Shown piece by piece: positions 1-7,193 of a stretch of DNA of 12,573 bases. A program made the position numbers and the translations under genes. The notes beneath the pieces are model-generated. The model was not told the origin of the DNA, made no database searches, and worked only from the letters and a program-made list of their open reading frames with translations. How positions within the stretch are numbered: the first letter of the stretch is position 1; each line of letters opens with the position of its first letter. Source of the DNA: Ruaniaceae bacterium (GTDB taxonomy: Bacteria > Actinomycetota > Actinomycetes > Actinomycetales > Actinomycetaceae). The DNA lies in assembly GCA_030450655.1 (NCBI GenBank), contig JAKDIE010000016.1, positions 1-12,573 of the forward strand, written 5' to 3'.

Positions 1-483
1 CACGGTGGCAAGACCGTTGAGGTCCTGAACACGGACGCCGAGGGGCGGCTCGTGCTCGCCGATGCTCTCGATCTCGCGGCGGGTTCGGCTCCTGATGCGA
101 TCGTGGACATCGCAACCCTGACCGGGGCGCAGGCACTGGCGTTCGGCGATCGCATCGCGGCGGTGATGGGCGACGAACACCTGGCGAGCGATCTGATCGC
201 TGCGGCAGATGCGGCCGGGGAGCACCTCTGGCCGATGCCGATGCCGGAGTACCTGAATGCGACGCTCGCGTCCAAGGTCGCCGATATGGCAAACATGGGC
301 TCACGCGATGGCTGAATGATCGTCGAGGCACATTTCCTGAAGCGCTTCACGCATGGCTTGCCGTGGGCGAACATCGACATCGCGGGCCCCGCGTTCGCCG
401 AAAAGGAGTGGGGTTACGTGACTGCGGGCGGCGTGGGCTTCGGCGTGCGGACGTTCGTAAACTACCTGGAACAGCTCAGCTGA
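1..483 (+). pseudogene. pepA: Leucyl aminopeptidase (M17 family), C-terminal part, interrupted by an in-frame TGA
   Basis: This is the 3' end of a cytosolic M17 leucyl aminopeptidase, a two-metal exopeptidase that removes N-terminal residues from peptides. The gene starts upstream of the window. The family signature NTDAEGRL is encoded at 28-51; it holds the metal-binding Asp (34-36) and Glu (40-42) and the catalytic Arg (46-48). The frame runs to a TGA at 313-315, directly after GSRDG. The same frame then continues with clear family sequence (MIV..., PWANIDIAGPA, GFGVRTFVNYL) to a second TGA at 481-483. In the family the interrupted site is a conserved Gly-Gly, so TGA most simply replaces a GGA glycine codon. 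A product ending at 312 would lack about 56 C-terminal residues, including the DIAGPA core strand, and would probably be inactive. The alternatives are a base-call error or a truncated allele. Neighbouring genes end in ordinary TAG or TGA, so recoding is unlikely. In related genomes pepA also lies near the E2/lpd genes. Confidence 0.9.
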
Positions 484-569
484 GACGCGGGCCACTCGTT
501 CCACGCGACCAACGTCCTAAAAGCGTGGAAGAATAGTCCTAGCCCTCTTGTCCACTCAAAGGAGTAGTT
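484..569 (+). promoter_or_regulatory. pepA-lpd intergenic region with lpd ribosome binding site
   Basis: This 86-nt gap ends in a strong Shine-Dalgarno AAAGGAG at 558-564, 5 nt before the GTG start of lpd, and that site fixes the start. I see no convincing TANNNT -10 element and no terminator hairpin after pepA. The lpd-E2 pair may therefore be read through from pepA or use a weak promoter. Confidence 0.5.
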
Positions 570-1943
570 GTGACCGATTCGCGCGAGTACGACATTGTCA
601 TCCTGGGAGGGGGTTCCGGTGGATACGCGTGCGCATTGCGCGGCGCGCAGCTCGGCCTGAGAATCGCCCTCATCGAGGCCGACAAGCTCGGAGGCACGTG
701 CCTCCATCGCGGATGTATCCCCACCAAGGCCCTCCTGCATGCCGCAGAGCTTGCCGAGGCCCCACATGAAGGCGAATCCGTGGGCGTCTCTCTCAGTCTC
801 ACCGGGATCGACATGACGAAGGTGAACGCGTACAAGGACGGCGTTGTCGGCCGCTTGTATAAGGGACTGCAAGGACTGGTGAAGTCCCGCAAGGTGGATC
901 TCGTCACCGGTTGGGGTCGCCTCACTGGCCCGAACACAGTCGAGGTCGACGGCGTCACGTACACCGGCAAGAATGTGGTTCTCGCCTCGGGCTCCTATTC
1001 CCGTTCGCTCCCTGGCCTAGAGATCGGCGGCCGAGTGATCGCGTCCGAGCAGGCGCTCGGAATGGATTGGGTCCCGAAGCGCGCAGTCGTGCTTGGCGGC
1101 GGCGTGATCGGCCTAGAGTTCGCATCCGTCTGGCGTTCGTTTGGCGCCGAGGTCACGATCATTGAGGCACTGCCCCACCTCGCACCCAACGAGGACGAGG
1201 TCCTGTCAAAGACCCTCGAGCGCGCGTACCGCAAGCGTGGTATCAATTTCAAGATCGGCGTTCGTTTCTCCGGCGTGGAGCAGGACGAGACGGGTGTGAA
1301 GGTCTCCACCGAGGATGGCAACGTCTATGAGGGCGACGTGCTCCTTGTCGCCGTCGGCCGTGGACCCGCCACCGCGAACCTTGGCTACGAGGAGCAAGGA
1401 ATCCCGATGGAGCGCGGCTTCGTCCTGGCGAACGAGCGCCTGCACACCGGGGTCGCGAACATCTACGCGGTGGGTGACATCGTCCCGGGCCTGCAACTCG
1501 CACACCGCGGGTTCCAGCAGGGCATTTTCGTTGCCGAGGAGATCGCCGGGCTGAACCCAGTGATCGTTGAGGATGTCAATATCCCCCGCGTGACGTACTG
1601 CGAGCCCGAATTGGCGTCGATCGGTCTGACCGAGGCGCAGGCCAAGGAGAAGTACGGAGAGGTTCAGACCGTCGAGTACAACCTCGCGGGTAACGGCAAG
1701 AGCCAGATCCTCCAGACTTCCGGTCTCATCAAGCTCATTCGCGCGGCCGATGGGCCCATCGTGGGAGTCCACATGATCGGCGCACGAGTTGGCGAACTGA
1801 TCGGCGAGGCCCAACTCATGGTCAACTGGGAATCGTACCCGGACGACATGGCCCCCCTCGTGCACGCGCACCCCACTCAAAATGAAGCAATGGGCGAGGC
1901 CGCAATGGCTCTCGCCGGCAAGCCCCTCCACGCACACAACTAG
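570..1943 (+). CDS. lpd: Dihydrolipoyl dehydrogenase (E3 of 2-oxoacid dehydrogenase complexes)
   Basis: This is a 457-residue flavoprotein of usual family length. E3 reoxidises the dihydrolipoyl groups of E2 with NAD+ in the pyruvate and 2-oxoglutarate dehydrogenase complexes and, where present, the glycine cleavage system. Visible motifs in order are: the FAD-binding GGGSGG at residues 13-18; the redox disulfide in GGTCLHRGCIPTK with Cys44 and Cys49; the NAD-binding GGGVIGLEFAS at about residues 175-185; the second FAD motif IYAVGDIV in the central region; and a C-terminal HAHPTQNE whose His434 and Glu439 form the catalytic base pair. The GTG start is supported by AAAGGAG 5 nt upstream and by the FAD motif lying at the expected distance from the N-terminus. 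The downstream E2 gene begins 9 nt after the stop, and the stop TAG overlaps the E2 Shine-Dalgarno sequence, which implies co-transcription and possibly translational coupling. Every catalytic residue I can check is intact. Confidence 0.97.
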   Translation: MTDSREYDIVILGGGSGGYACALRGAQLGLRIALIEADKLGGTCLHRGCIPTKALLHAAELAEAPHEGESVGVSLSLTGIDMTKVNAYKDGVVGRLYKGLQGLVKSRKVDLVTGWGRLTGPNTVEVDGVTYTGKNVVLASGSYSRSLPGLEIGGRVIASEQALGMDWVPKRAVVLGGGVIGLEFASVWRSFGAEVTIIEALPHLAPNEDEVLSKTLERAYRKRGINFKIGVRFSGVEQDETGVKVSTEDGNVYEGDVLLVAVGRGPATANLGYEEQGIPMERGFVLANERLHTGVANIYAVGDIVPGLQLAHRGFQQGIFVAEEIAGLNPVIVEDVNIPRVTYCEPELASIGLTEAQAKEKYGEVQTVEYNLAGNGKSQILQTSGLIKLIRAADGPIVGVHMIGARVGELIGEAQLMVNWESYPDDMAPLVHAHPTQNEAMGEAAMALAGKPLHAHN

Positions 1944-1952
1944 GAGAATCGG

Positions 1953-3562
1953 ATGTCTCACTCAGTCACGATGCCAGCACTCGGCGAATCGGTCACCGAA
2001 GGAACCGTCACCCGCTGGCTCAAGAACGTTGGAGATCGCGTCGAGGTCGATGAGCCACTGCTCGAGGTCTCGACCGACAAGGTGGACACCGAGGTTCCCT
2101 CGCCTGTCGCCGGAATCGTCGAAAGCATCCTCGTCCAAGAGGATGAGACGGTGGACGTGGGTGCGGAACTCGCGGTGATCGGCGATGGTTCAAGCGTGGC
2201 CGCTGCGCCGGCGACTGCTCCCGCTGCTGCGGCTCCCTCCGAGCCTTCTCCCGCTGCAGCTCCGGCTGCGGAAGCTCCCGCACCCGCCGTGCCCGCCGCT
2301 GCCGCTAGCGGTCAGGCCGTCACCATGCCGGCGTTGGGAGAGTCCGTCACTGAGGGTACCGTGACCCGTTGGCTCAAGGCCGAGGGTGACACGGTCGAGC
2401 TCGACGAGCCACTCCTCGAGGTCTCCACCGACAAGGTTGATACCGAGGTTCCGTCTCCGTACGCCGGCACACTCGTGAAGATCCTGGTGGGTGAAGACGA
2501 GACTGTCGAGCTCCGGCACCTGCGGCTCCTGCCGCTCCACCTGCACCCGCGCCCGCGGCTCCTGCCGCTCCACCTGCTCCGGCACCCGCGGCACCTGCCG
2601 CTCCACCCGCCCCCGCAGTTCCCGCGGCCGTCCCGGGCTCGTACATCACGCCCATCGTGCGCAAGCTCGCACGCGAAAAGGGCGTGGATCTCGATACGCT
2701 CGTTGGCACCGGCGTTGGCGGTCGGATCCGCAAGGAAGACGTGCTCGAGGCCGCAGCGAAGGCTGAAGAAGCGGCGAAGGCTGCTGCGGCACCCGCGCCT
2801 GCTCCCTCCGCACCCGCTACTCCGGCGGCGAAGTCCGCCGAGGTCTCCTCACTTCGTGGAACGACCGAGAAGATGACGCGACTTCGCCAGGTGATTTCCA
2901 CCCGGATGGTGGAATCTCTGCAGACTTCCGCACAGCTCACCACTGTGGTTGAGGTCGACGTGACACGGATCGTCGCGCTCCGCGCAAAGGCCAAGAACGA
3001 CTTCAAGACGCGCGAGGGCGTGAATCTCACGTTCCTGCCGTTCTTTGTCAAGGCAGCCACCGAAGCTTTGAAGTCCCACCCGAAGCTCAACGCCTCGATC
3101 GGCGACAAGACAATCACGTACCACAATGCCGAGCACATCGGGATTGCGGTGGACACGGAACGTGGCCTCCTCGTTCCGGTGATCAAGGACGCCGGTGACC
3201 TCAATATTCCGGGCGTTGCGAAGGCGATCGCGGATCTTGCCGCACGCACCCGCACAAACAAGGTCTCCCCGGATGAGCTTTCCGGATCCACGTTCACCAT
3301 CACGAACACCGGCTCGGGCGGAGCACTCTTCGACACCCCGATCATTAACCAGCCTGAGGTCGCCATCCTCGGAGTGGGAACGATCGTCAAGCGTCCCATG
3401 GTCGTCAAGGACGCGGACGGCAACGAGACCATCGGAGTCCGCTCGATGGTCTACCTGGCGATCTCCTACGACCACCGACTCGTGGACGGTGCGGACGCGG
3501 CCCGCTACCTCATGGCAGTCAAGGCCCGCCTCGAGGAAGGCGCCTTCGAGGGCGATCTCTAG
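1953..3562 (+). pseudogene. sucB: Dihydrolipoamide acyltransferase (E2, SucB/DlaT type), frame broken at about 2510
   Basis: The E2 core subunit carries acyl groups on lipoyl-lysine arms and passes them to CoA. ATG 1953 follows AGGAG (1942-1946) by 6 nt. Domains in order: lipoyl domain 1 (residues 1-78, lipoyl Lys43 in TDKV); an Ala/Pro linker; lipoyl domain 2 (from about residue 121, lipoyl Lys161); then a frame change. After DETVE (last codon 2508-2510) the original frame turns into improbable Leu/Arg/His-rich sequence. The -1 frame gives an Ala/Pro linker (2510-2630), an E3-binding domain ([15 protein letters not shown], from 2642) and the acyltransferase domain, with active-site SYDHRLVDG (His codon 3473-3475, Asp 3485-3487). 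The last strand of lipoyl domain 2 (VGAxLAVIG in domain 1) is absent, so a deletion of 3n+1 nt fits better than a single-base error. In Mycobacterium and Corynebacterium, proteins labelled SucB serve the pyruvate dehydrogenase complex (DlaT/AceF), which is the likelier role here. Deletion of such a central gene is surprising, so an assembly error in the repeat is a serious alternative. Confidence 0.9.
2510..2620 (+). repeat. 33-bp tandem repeat encoding the Ala/Pro linker of E2
   Basis: Three consecutive 33-bp units (11 codons each) lie at 2522-2554, 2555-2587 and 2588-2620. The first two share an identical 22-nt stretch (2522-2543 and 2555-2576), and the third diverges moderately. The 12 nt at 2510-2521 match the end of the second unit (2576-2587) except for one base, so they look like the tail of a further, truncated unit. 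The repeat encodes a flexible Ala/Pro linker such as joins E2 domains. Units of 33 bp keep the frame when copy number changes, so the frameshift at about 2510 needs an additional event. Confidence 0.85.
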
Positions 3563-3574
3563 AAGTCAGTAGAG

Positions 3575-3604
3575 AGTGGGGCGGAAGGCATCTTCCGCCC
3601 CACT
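3575..3604. terminator. Strong hairpin terminator between convergent E2 and kinase-like genes
   Basis: A perfect 13-bp stem (3575-3587 with 3592-3604) closes a 4-nt loop. It starts 12 nt after the E2 stop codon and is followed on the + strand by TTTCTAT, as in an intrinsic terminator. The - strand gene ends at 3607, directly beside the stem, so the hairpin probably stops transcription from both sides. The T-tract is much better on the + side. Confidence 0.9.
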
Positions 3605-3606
3605 TT

Positions 3607-4809
3607 CTATGTGCAGGGACCGATCGCACTCAACCGCTCCGATTCGAGGGTCACTCGAACGCACCGTTCGGCCCCAACTCCGACGGCCTCACGAACTCCA
3701 TCCGAATGCACCCGGACGTGCGCGCTTGGCGCGATCGTGACGTCCACGACCGTCCTGCGTTCGCCCTGCTCACGGACCTCAATCCCGTGAACGGTTGTCT
3801 CGTATCCGTCGAGCACCACCTCACCAGCCGTCAGAACGGCAAGTCGCTCCAAATCTCCCGAGGTGGCCGCGCCGTCACCGGTGTAAAGTTCCCGCAGCGC
3901 ATCCTCATCACGTTCGGACAGCGCCACGTCGCGTGCGCGAATCAGGCTTTGTACGTGCTGAACCGCACTCGGATCGCCCGTAATTGCATCGACCTGTCCC
4001 CCACTTGCGAGAACGCTCGCCACGCCGAGTCCCACACCCAGCGCGGCGGCCACGACCACGGGGCGCCACCACCTGGGGGACGGCGGTGCCGCCGCCAGCC
4101 ACGTATCTGCCTCGGCAGCCCTCATGCCGGCTTCCGCCAGACGTGGGGCGGCCGGGACCGTGAGAGCCTCCGCAACACCCAATCGCTGCCAACTCAAAGA
4201 GAACTCGCGTGCCGAGGGGCGCCCCTCCGGATCAGAACCCAACGCCGCGTGAAGAGCGTCGCTGACGCGAGGATCCCCGCCGCTGGCCCACAGGAGCGTG
4301 CGCGCGAGCGACCACACATCGCCTGCCATGGAGGGGCCCGCCTCACCTTCTGGCGGGATGAAGCCCACGTGGCCCCGCTCACGCCCATCGTGTCCGCCGA
4401 TATCGATCAGGACGGGACGTGCGTCGTCGGCAATCAGAATGTTCGCAGGCGATACATCACCGTGCACGATCCCTCGATGATGCAGTGCCGCCAGCGCATC
4501 GGCCGTGTCCCGCCACAGGCCAGCGATCTCCGCGTGGCTCGCCCAGCCCCTGGCCCCCATGATCACGCTGAGACTGTGGCCGGCGATCATCTCCATCACC
4601 ATGACGCCACCATCGCTCGCGCGGTGCACGGAGATGATCTCTGGAAGGTGCGCGTGGCGCAGCGCTTGGAGGGACGCCAACCGTTGCGCGGAGGCTGGTG
4701 TCCGGATCGCCACCGCCGGGGTTCCATCGGCGCCCCGCACGTTCCATGCGGTGCCCGACGCGCCGAATCCTGCCGGTCCGAGGACCTCGTAGCCAGTGAG
4801 CTGAATCAT
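3607..4809 (-). CDS. Membrane-anchored Ser/Thr-kinase-like protein, probable pseudokinase
   Basis: This 400-residue protein has an N-terminal protein-kinase fold (about residues 5-210), a linker, one membrane helix (about 247-270, after the WWRP segment) and a C-terminal domain of about 130 residues that would lie outside the cell. Kinase landmarks are present but altered. The glycine-rich loop is GPAGFGASG (11-19). The VAIK lysine is Arg36. No glutamate sits where helix C should provide the salt-bridge partner. HRD reads HGD (116-118) and the catalytic-loop lysine is Ser120, with Asn123 kept. DFG reads DIG (136-138). PPE (152-154), DVWSLA and Arg197 are conserved. The missing Lys/Glu pair suggests weak or no ATP hydrolysis, so a scaffold or sensor role is plausible, but the kept Asp118, Asn123 and Asp136 leave residual activity possible. 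The ATG at 4807-4809 has no Shine-Dalgarno but has TAGCGT 7 nt away, suggesting a leaderless mRNA. It is convergent with E2 and divergent from the DUF4191 gene. The ligand or partner of the outer domain is not recognisable. Confidence 0.85.
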   Translation of the reverse strand: MIQLTGYEVLGPAGFGASGTAWNVRGADGTPAVAIRTPASAQRLASLQALRHAHLPEIISVHRASDGGVMVMEMIAGHSLSVIMGARGWASHAEIAGLWRDTADALAALHHRGIVHGDVSPANILIADDARPVLIDIGGHDGRERGHVGFIPPEGEAGPSMAGDVWSLARTLLWASGGDPRVSDALHAALGSDPEGRPSAREFSLSWQRLGVAEALTVPAAPRLAEAGMRAAEADTWLAAAPPSPRWWRPVVVAAALGVGLGVASVLASGGQVDAITGDPSAVQHVQSLIRARDVALSERDEDALRELYTGDGAATSGDLERLAVLTAGEVVLDGYETTVHGIEVREQGERRTVVDVTIAPSAHVRVHSDGVREAVGVGAERCVRVTLESERLSAIGPCT

Positions 4810-4815
4810 GTCACG

Positions 4816-4821
4816 ACGCTA
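4816..4821 (-). promoter_or_regulatory. Candidate -10 element for a leaderless kinase-like mRNA
   Basis: Read on the - strand, this is TAGCGT (TANNNT). Its last T is 7 nt from the A of the ATG at 4809, so transcription would start at or next to the start codon. There is no Shine-Dalgarno in front of the gene and I see no clear -35 box. Leaderless mRNAs with such spacing are common in Actinomycetota. Confidence 0.45.
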
Positions 4822-4870
4822 GCCGAATCTGGCTGTATGGCGGCGGGGTTTTCCACAGGGCCCGACCCGA

Positions 4871-4876
4871 TAGAAT
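4871..4876 (+). promoter_or_regulatory. Candidate -10 element for the DUF4191 gene, near-leaderless
   Basis: TAGAAT is an excellent match to the actinobacterial -10 consensus. It ends 9 nt before the A of ATG 4885, so the transcript would begin within about 0-3 nt of the start codon. No Shine-Dalgarno precedes the ATG. A -35 hexamer is not evident; TTTTCC at 4849-4854 is the nearest candidate. Confidence 0.5.
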
Positions 4877-4884
4877 GGGTGATT

Positions 4885-5595
4885 ATGGTGGAAGAAAAAG
4901 AGCCGAAGAAGGCCAAGAAGCCCAAGAAGCGCCGCTGGTATCACAACTTCGCGGACGCATTCGTCATGGTCTGGAAGGCCGAACTGGGATGGGGAATCGC
5001 CATCCTTGGCGCGGTACTCGCCGGGACTGCCGCAGGAGTGGGCATCGGCCTGTACTTCGGGCAAGGTATCTACGGCGGCTTCGTTGGCTTCCTCACCGGT
5101 CTTGTCATCGGGATGTTCGTGCTGACGTGGCGGGTCCGCAAGGTCTCGTATTCCCAGATTGACGGCCGCCCGGGCGCATCGATTGCTGTGCTCGACCAGA
5201 TCAAGCGCGGCTGGAACATCAATCAGGAGCCCGTCCAAATCAATCCACGTTCGCAGGATCTCGTCTTCCGCATGGTGGGAAAGCCCGGAATCGTCCTCGT
5301 CTCGGAGGGCCCCACGCACCGTGTCCAGCGCCTCCTTGTCGATGAGAAGCGGAAGGTGCAGCGCGTGGCGCCTAAAGTGCCCGTCACCTTCGTGAACGTG
5401 GGCAACGACGAAGGTCAGGTTTCGCTACTGAAGCTCCAGCGCCACATCAAGCGCCTACCCAAGCACCTATCGGCCGCAGAGGTTCACGCCGTCTCCAATC
5501 GTCTCAACTCCCTCGGTGGCGCCGCCTTACCGATCCCCAAGGGCATCGACCCGATGCGTGCACGTCCTGACCGCAAGGGACAGCGCGGTCGGTAG
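4885..5595 (+). CDS. DUF4191 family membrane protein
   Basis: This is a 236-residue protein of the actinobacterial DUF4191 family; its function is not known. A lysine/glutamate-rich N-terminus (EEKEPKKAKKPKK, residues 3-15) precedes a juxtamembrane WYHNFADAFVMVWK segment. Two membrane helices follow, roughly residues 32-58 (Gly/Ala-rich) and 60-83, then a cytoplasmic C-terminal domain with well-conserved RGWNINQEPV and RMVGKPGIVLVSEGP stretches. The C-terminus is basic (PDRKGQRGR). ATG 4885 was chosen because it gives the usual N-terminus and sits just downstream of TAGAAT; the open frame extends far upstream only because it lies opposite the kinase-like gene. Its place directly before glnA matches Rv2219-glnA1 in mycobacteria, so the adjacency is conserved. 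The GlnR-like operator lies between this gene and glnA, so glnA probably has its own promoter. The stretch 5596-5635 between this stop codon and the operator shows nothing but a short palindrome. Confidence 0.88.
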   Translation: MVEEKEPKKAKKPKKRRWYHNFADAFVMVWKAELGWGIAILGAVLAGTAAGVGIGLYFGQGIYGGFVGFLTGLVIGMFVLTWRVRKVSYSQIDGRPGASIAVLDQIKRGWNINQEPVQINPRSQDLVFRMVGKPGIVLVSEGPTHRVQRLLVDEKRKVQRVAPKVPVTFVNVGNDEGQVSLLKLQRHIKRLPKHLSAAEVHAVSNRLNSLGGAALPIPKGIDPMRARPDRKGQRGR

Positions 5596-5635
5596 ATCGC
5601 CGTCCGGCCGGAGCGTGATGTGCTTCACCCAGCAT

Positions 5636-5673
5636 GTAACACACTCGTCACAATCGGGTGACACCAGGGAAAC
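5636..5673 (+). promoter_or_regulatory. GlnR-type operator: four phased half-sites upstream of glnA
   Basis: Four pentamers occur at exact 11-bp intervals: GTAAC (5636-5640), GTCAC (5647-5651), GTGAC (5658-5662) and GAAAC (5669-5673), each separated by 6 nt. This matches the Streptomyces/Mycobacterium GlnR pattern gTnAC-n6-GaAAC repeated twice; only the second pentamer departs from the ideal (GTCAC for GAAAC). GlnR is an OmpR-type global nitrogen regulator. The array ends 64 nt before the glnA start codon, the position expected for control of glnA. That a GlnR protein exists in this organism is inferred, not seen. Confidence 0.75.
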
Positions 5674-5683
5674 TGCCTCACCT

Positions 5684-5689
5684 TAAGTT
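5684..5689 (+). promoter_or_regulatory. Candidate -10 element for glnA
   Basis: TAAGTT fits TANNNT and lies 10 nt downstream of the GlnR-like array. A start near 5696 would give a leader of about 40 nt containing the Shine-Dalgarno AAGGAG (5726-5731), 6 nt before ATG 5738. No -35 box is clear at the usual 17-18 nt spacing, which would fit an activator-dependent promoter. Confidence 0.35.
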
Positions 5690-5737
5690 TTAGGAAGTCT
5701 CACCACCGGGGCCTGACCAAGTACCAAGGAGTACCAG

Positions 5738-7162
5738 ATGTTCGCCAATGCTGAGGAAGCGATTGCTTTCACGCGCAGTGAGGGAGTCGAGTTCATCGAC
5801 GTCCGCTTCTGCGACCTACCGGGCGTGATGCAGCACTTCAATATCCCTGTCGCGACTTTCACGGACGAGGTTTTCACCGAGGGCCTGATGTTCGACGGAT
5901 CGTCGATCCGTGGATTCCAGGCGATCCACGAGTCCGATATGAAGCTGATTCCGGACGTGGCCAGCGCATTTGTGGATCCTTTCCGCAAGGCCAAGACGCT
6001 CGTGGTGAACTTCTCGATTCGAGACCCGTTCACGGACGAGATCTACTCCCGAGACCCGCGCAACGTGGCGGCGAAGGCTGAGGCGTACTTGCGCTCCACC
6101 GGCATCGCGGACACGGTATTCTTCGGCGCCGAGGCCGAGTTCTACATCTTCGACGAAGCTCGCTTCCAGACTTCTCCGCAAGCGAGTTTCTACTACCTTG
6201 ATTCGAAGGAAGCGGCCTGGAACTCCGGCCGCGAAGAAGAGGGCGGCAACCTCGCGTACAAGACCCGCTTCAAAGGCGGCTACTTCCCCGTCTCCCCCTC
6301 GGACCAGATGGCCGATCTCCGCGATGACATGGTCAAGGTGATGCAGCAGGTGGGTCTCGAGGTTGAGCGCGCGCACCACGAGGTGGGCACCGCAGGCCAA
6401 ATGGAGATCAACTACCGCTTCGACACGCTCCTTGCCGCGGCCGACGACCTGATGAAGTTCAAGTACGTCATCAAGAATGCGGCGTGGGACGCCGGCAAGA
6501 CGGCGACCTTCATGCCAAAGCCGCTGTTCGGCGATAACGGCTCGGGGATGCACTGCCACCAGTCGTTGTGGAAGGACGGCGTACCGCTCTTCGCGGACGA
6601 GAAGGGCTACGGCGGCCTGTCCGATTTGGCGCGATGGTACATTGGCGGGCTTCTCGCACACGCCCCATCGCTACTCGCGTTCACGAACCCCTCGGTGAAC
6701 TCGTACCACCGGCTCGTTCCCGGCTTCGAGGCTCCCGTGAACCTCGTGTACTCGGCTCGCAACCGCTCCGCGTGCATCCGCATCCCTGTGACTGGTTCCT
6801 CGCCGAAGGCGAAGCGCCTCGAGTTCCGCGTGCCGGATCCGTCCTCGAACCCGTACCTGGCGTTCTCGGCCATGCTGATGGCTGGCCTCGACGGCATCAA
6901 GAACCGCACGGAGCCGGCGGACCCGATCGACAAGGACCTCTACGAGTTGCCTCCCGAGGAGCACGCCCAGATCGCGCAGGTCCCGGATTCGCTTCCCGCC
7001 GCTCTCGACGCCCTCGAGGCGGACCACGACTACCTGCTTGAGGGCGACGTCTTCACGCCGGACCTCATCGAGACGTGGATCGACTACAAGCGCACATACG
7101 AGATCGACCCGCTGCGCGTGCGCCCGCACCCGCACGAGTACGAGCTCTACTTCGATCTCTGA
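5738..7162 (+). CDS. glnA: Glutamine synthetase type I (GSI-beta), adenylylation-regulated
   Basis: This 474-residue enzyme is full length for the family. It condenses glutamate and ammonia with ATP to form glutamine, acting as a cytosolic dodecamer. Visible motifs are: the N-terminal beta-grasp domain with [10 protein letters not shown] (the Asp50 region that contributes to the neighbouring subunit's active site); the metal-binding GAEAEFYIF (Glu132, Glu134); [12 protein letters not shown] at residues 267-278 with His272 and His274; and the ATP/glutamate-binding NRSACIRIP. The adenylylation loop KDLYELPPE carries Tyr402, the site modified by GlnE, and the modifying domain of GlnE is encoded at the right end of this window. 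ATG 5738 is fixed by AAGGAG 6 nt upstream. Expression is likely under GlnR through the phased half-sites at 5636-5673. The next gene starts 31 nt downstream with no terminator between them, so glnA may head a longer transcript. Confidence 0.98.
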   Translation: MFANAEEAIAFTRSEGVEFIDVRFCDLPGVMQHFNIPVATFTDEVFTEGLMFDGSSIRGFQAIHESDMKLIPDVASAFVDPFRKAKTLVVNFSIRDPFTDEIYSRDPRNVAAKAEAYLRSTGIADTVFFGAEAEFYIFDEARFQTSPQASFYYLDSKEAAWNSGREEEGGNLAYKTRFKGGYFPVSPSDQMADLRDDMVKVMQQVGLEVERAHHEVGTAGQMEINYRFDTLLAAADDLMKFKYVIKNAAWDAGKTATFMPKPLFGDNGSGMHCHQSLWKDGVPLFADEKGYGGLSDLARWYIGGLLAHAPSLLAFTNPSVNSYHRLVPGFEAPVNLVYSARNRSACIRIPVTGSSPKAKRLEFRVPDPSSNPYLAFSAMLMAGLDGIKNRTEPADPIDKDLYELPPEEHAQIAQVPDSLPAALDALEADHDYLLEGDVFTPDLIETWIDYKRTYEIDPLRVRPHPHEYELYFDL

Positions 7163-7193
7163 GTCGTTCACGAAGAGGGTGCAGGAGAACCTC

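Noticed and set aside
313..315. TGA recoded as glycine or selenocysteine in pepA
   Set aside because: Other genes in the window end in TGA, no selenocysteine is expected at this glycine position, and no downstream SECIS-like stem was recognised.
2374..3432. 352-codon open frame on the - strand opposite the E2 gene
   Set aside because: Its sequence is Ala/Gly/Ser-rich antisense of the E2 repeat and catalytic region. No Shine-Dalgarno or family motif is seen.
3706..4884. Long open frame on the + strand running into the DUF4191 gene
   Set aside because: It lies exactly opposite the kinase-like gene, has a low-complexity Arg/His/Pro composition with no recognisable domain, and is a GC-rich shadow frame. 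The true start is ATG 4885.
5603..5612. Palindrome TCCGGCCGGA after the DUF4191 gene
   Set aside because: It is only a 5-bp arm without a loop or T-tract, so it is not a convincing terminator or operator.
7038..7193. Upstream extension of the oxidoreductase frame into glnA
   Set aside because: It reads Arg/Ser/Thr-rich out-of-frame glnA sequence. A strong AGGAG sits directly before GTG 7194, where the Rossmann fold begins.
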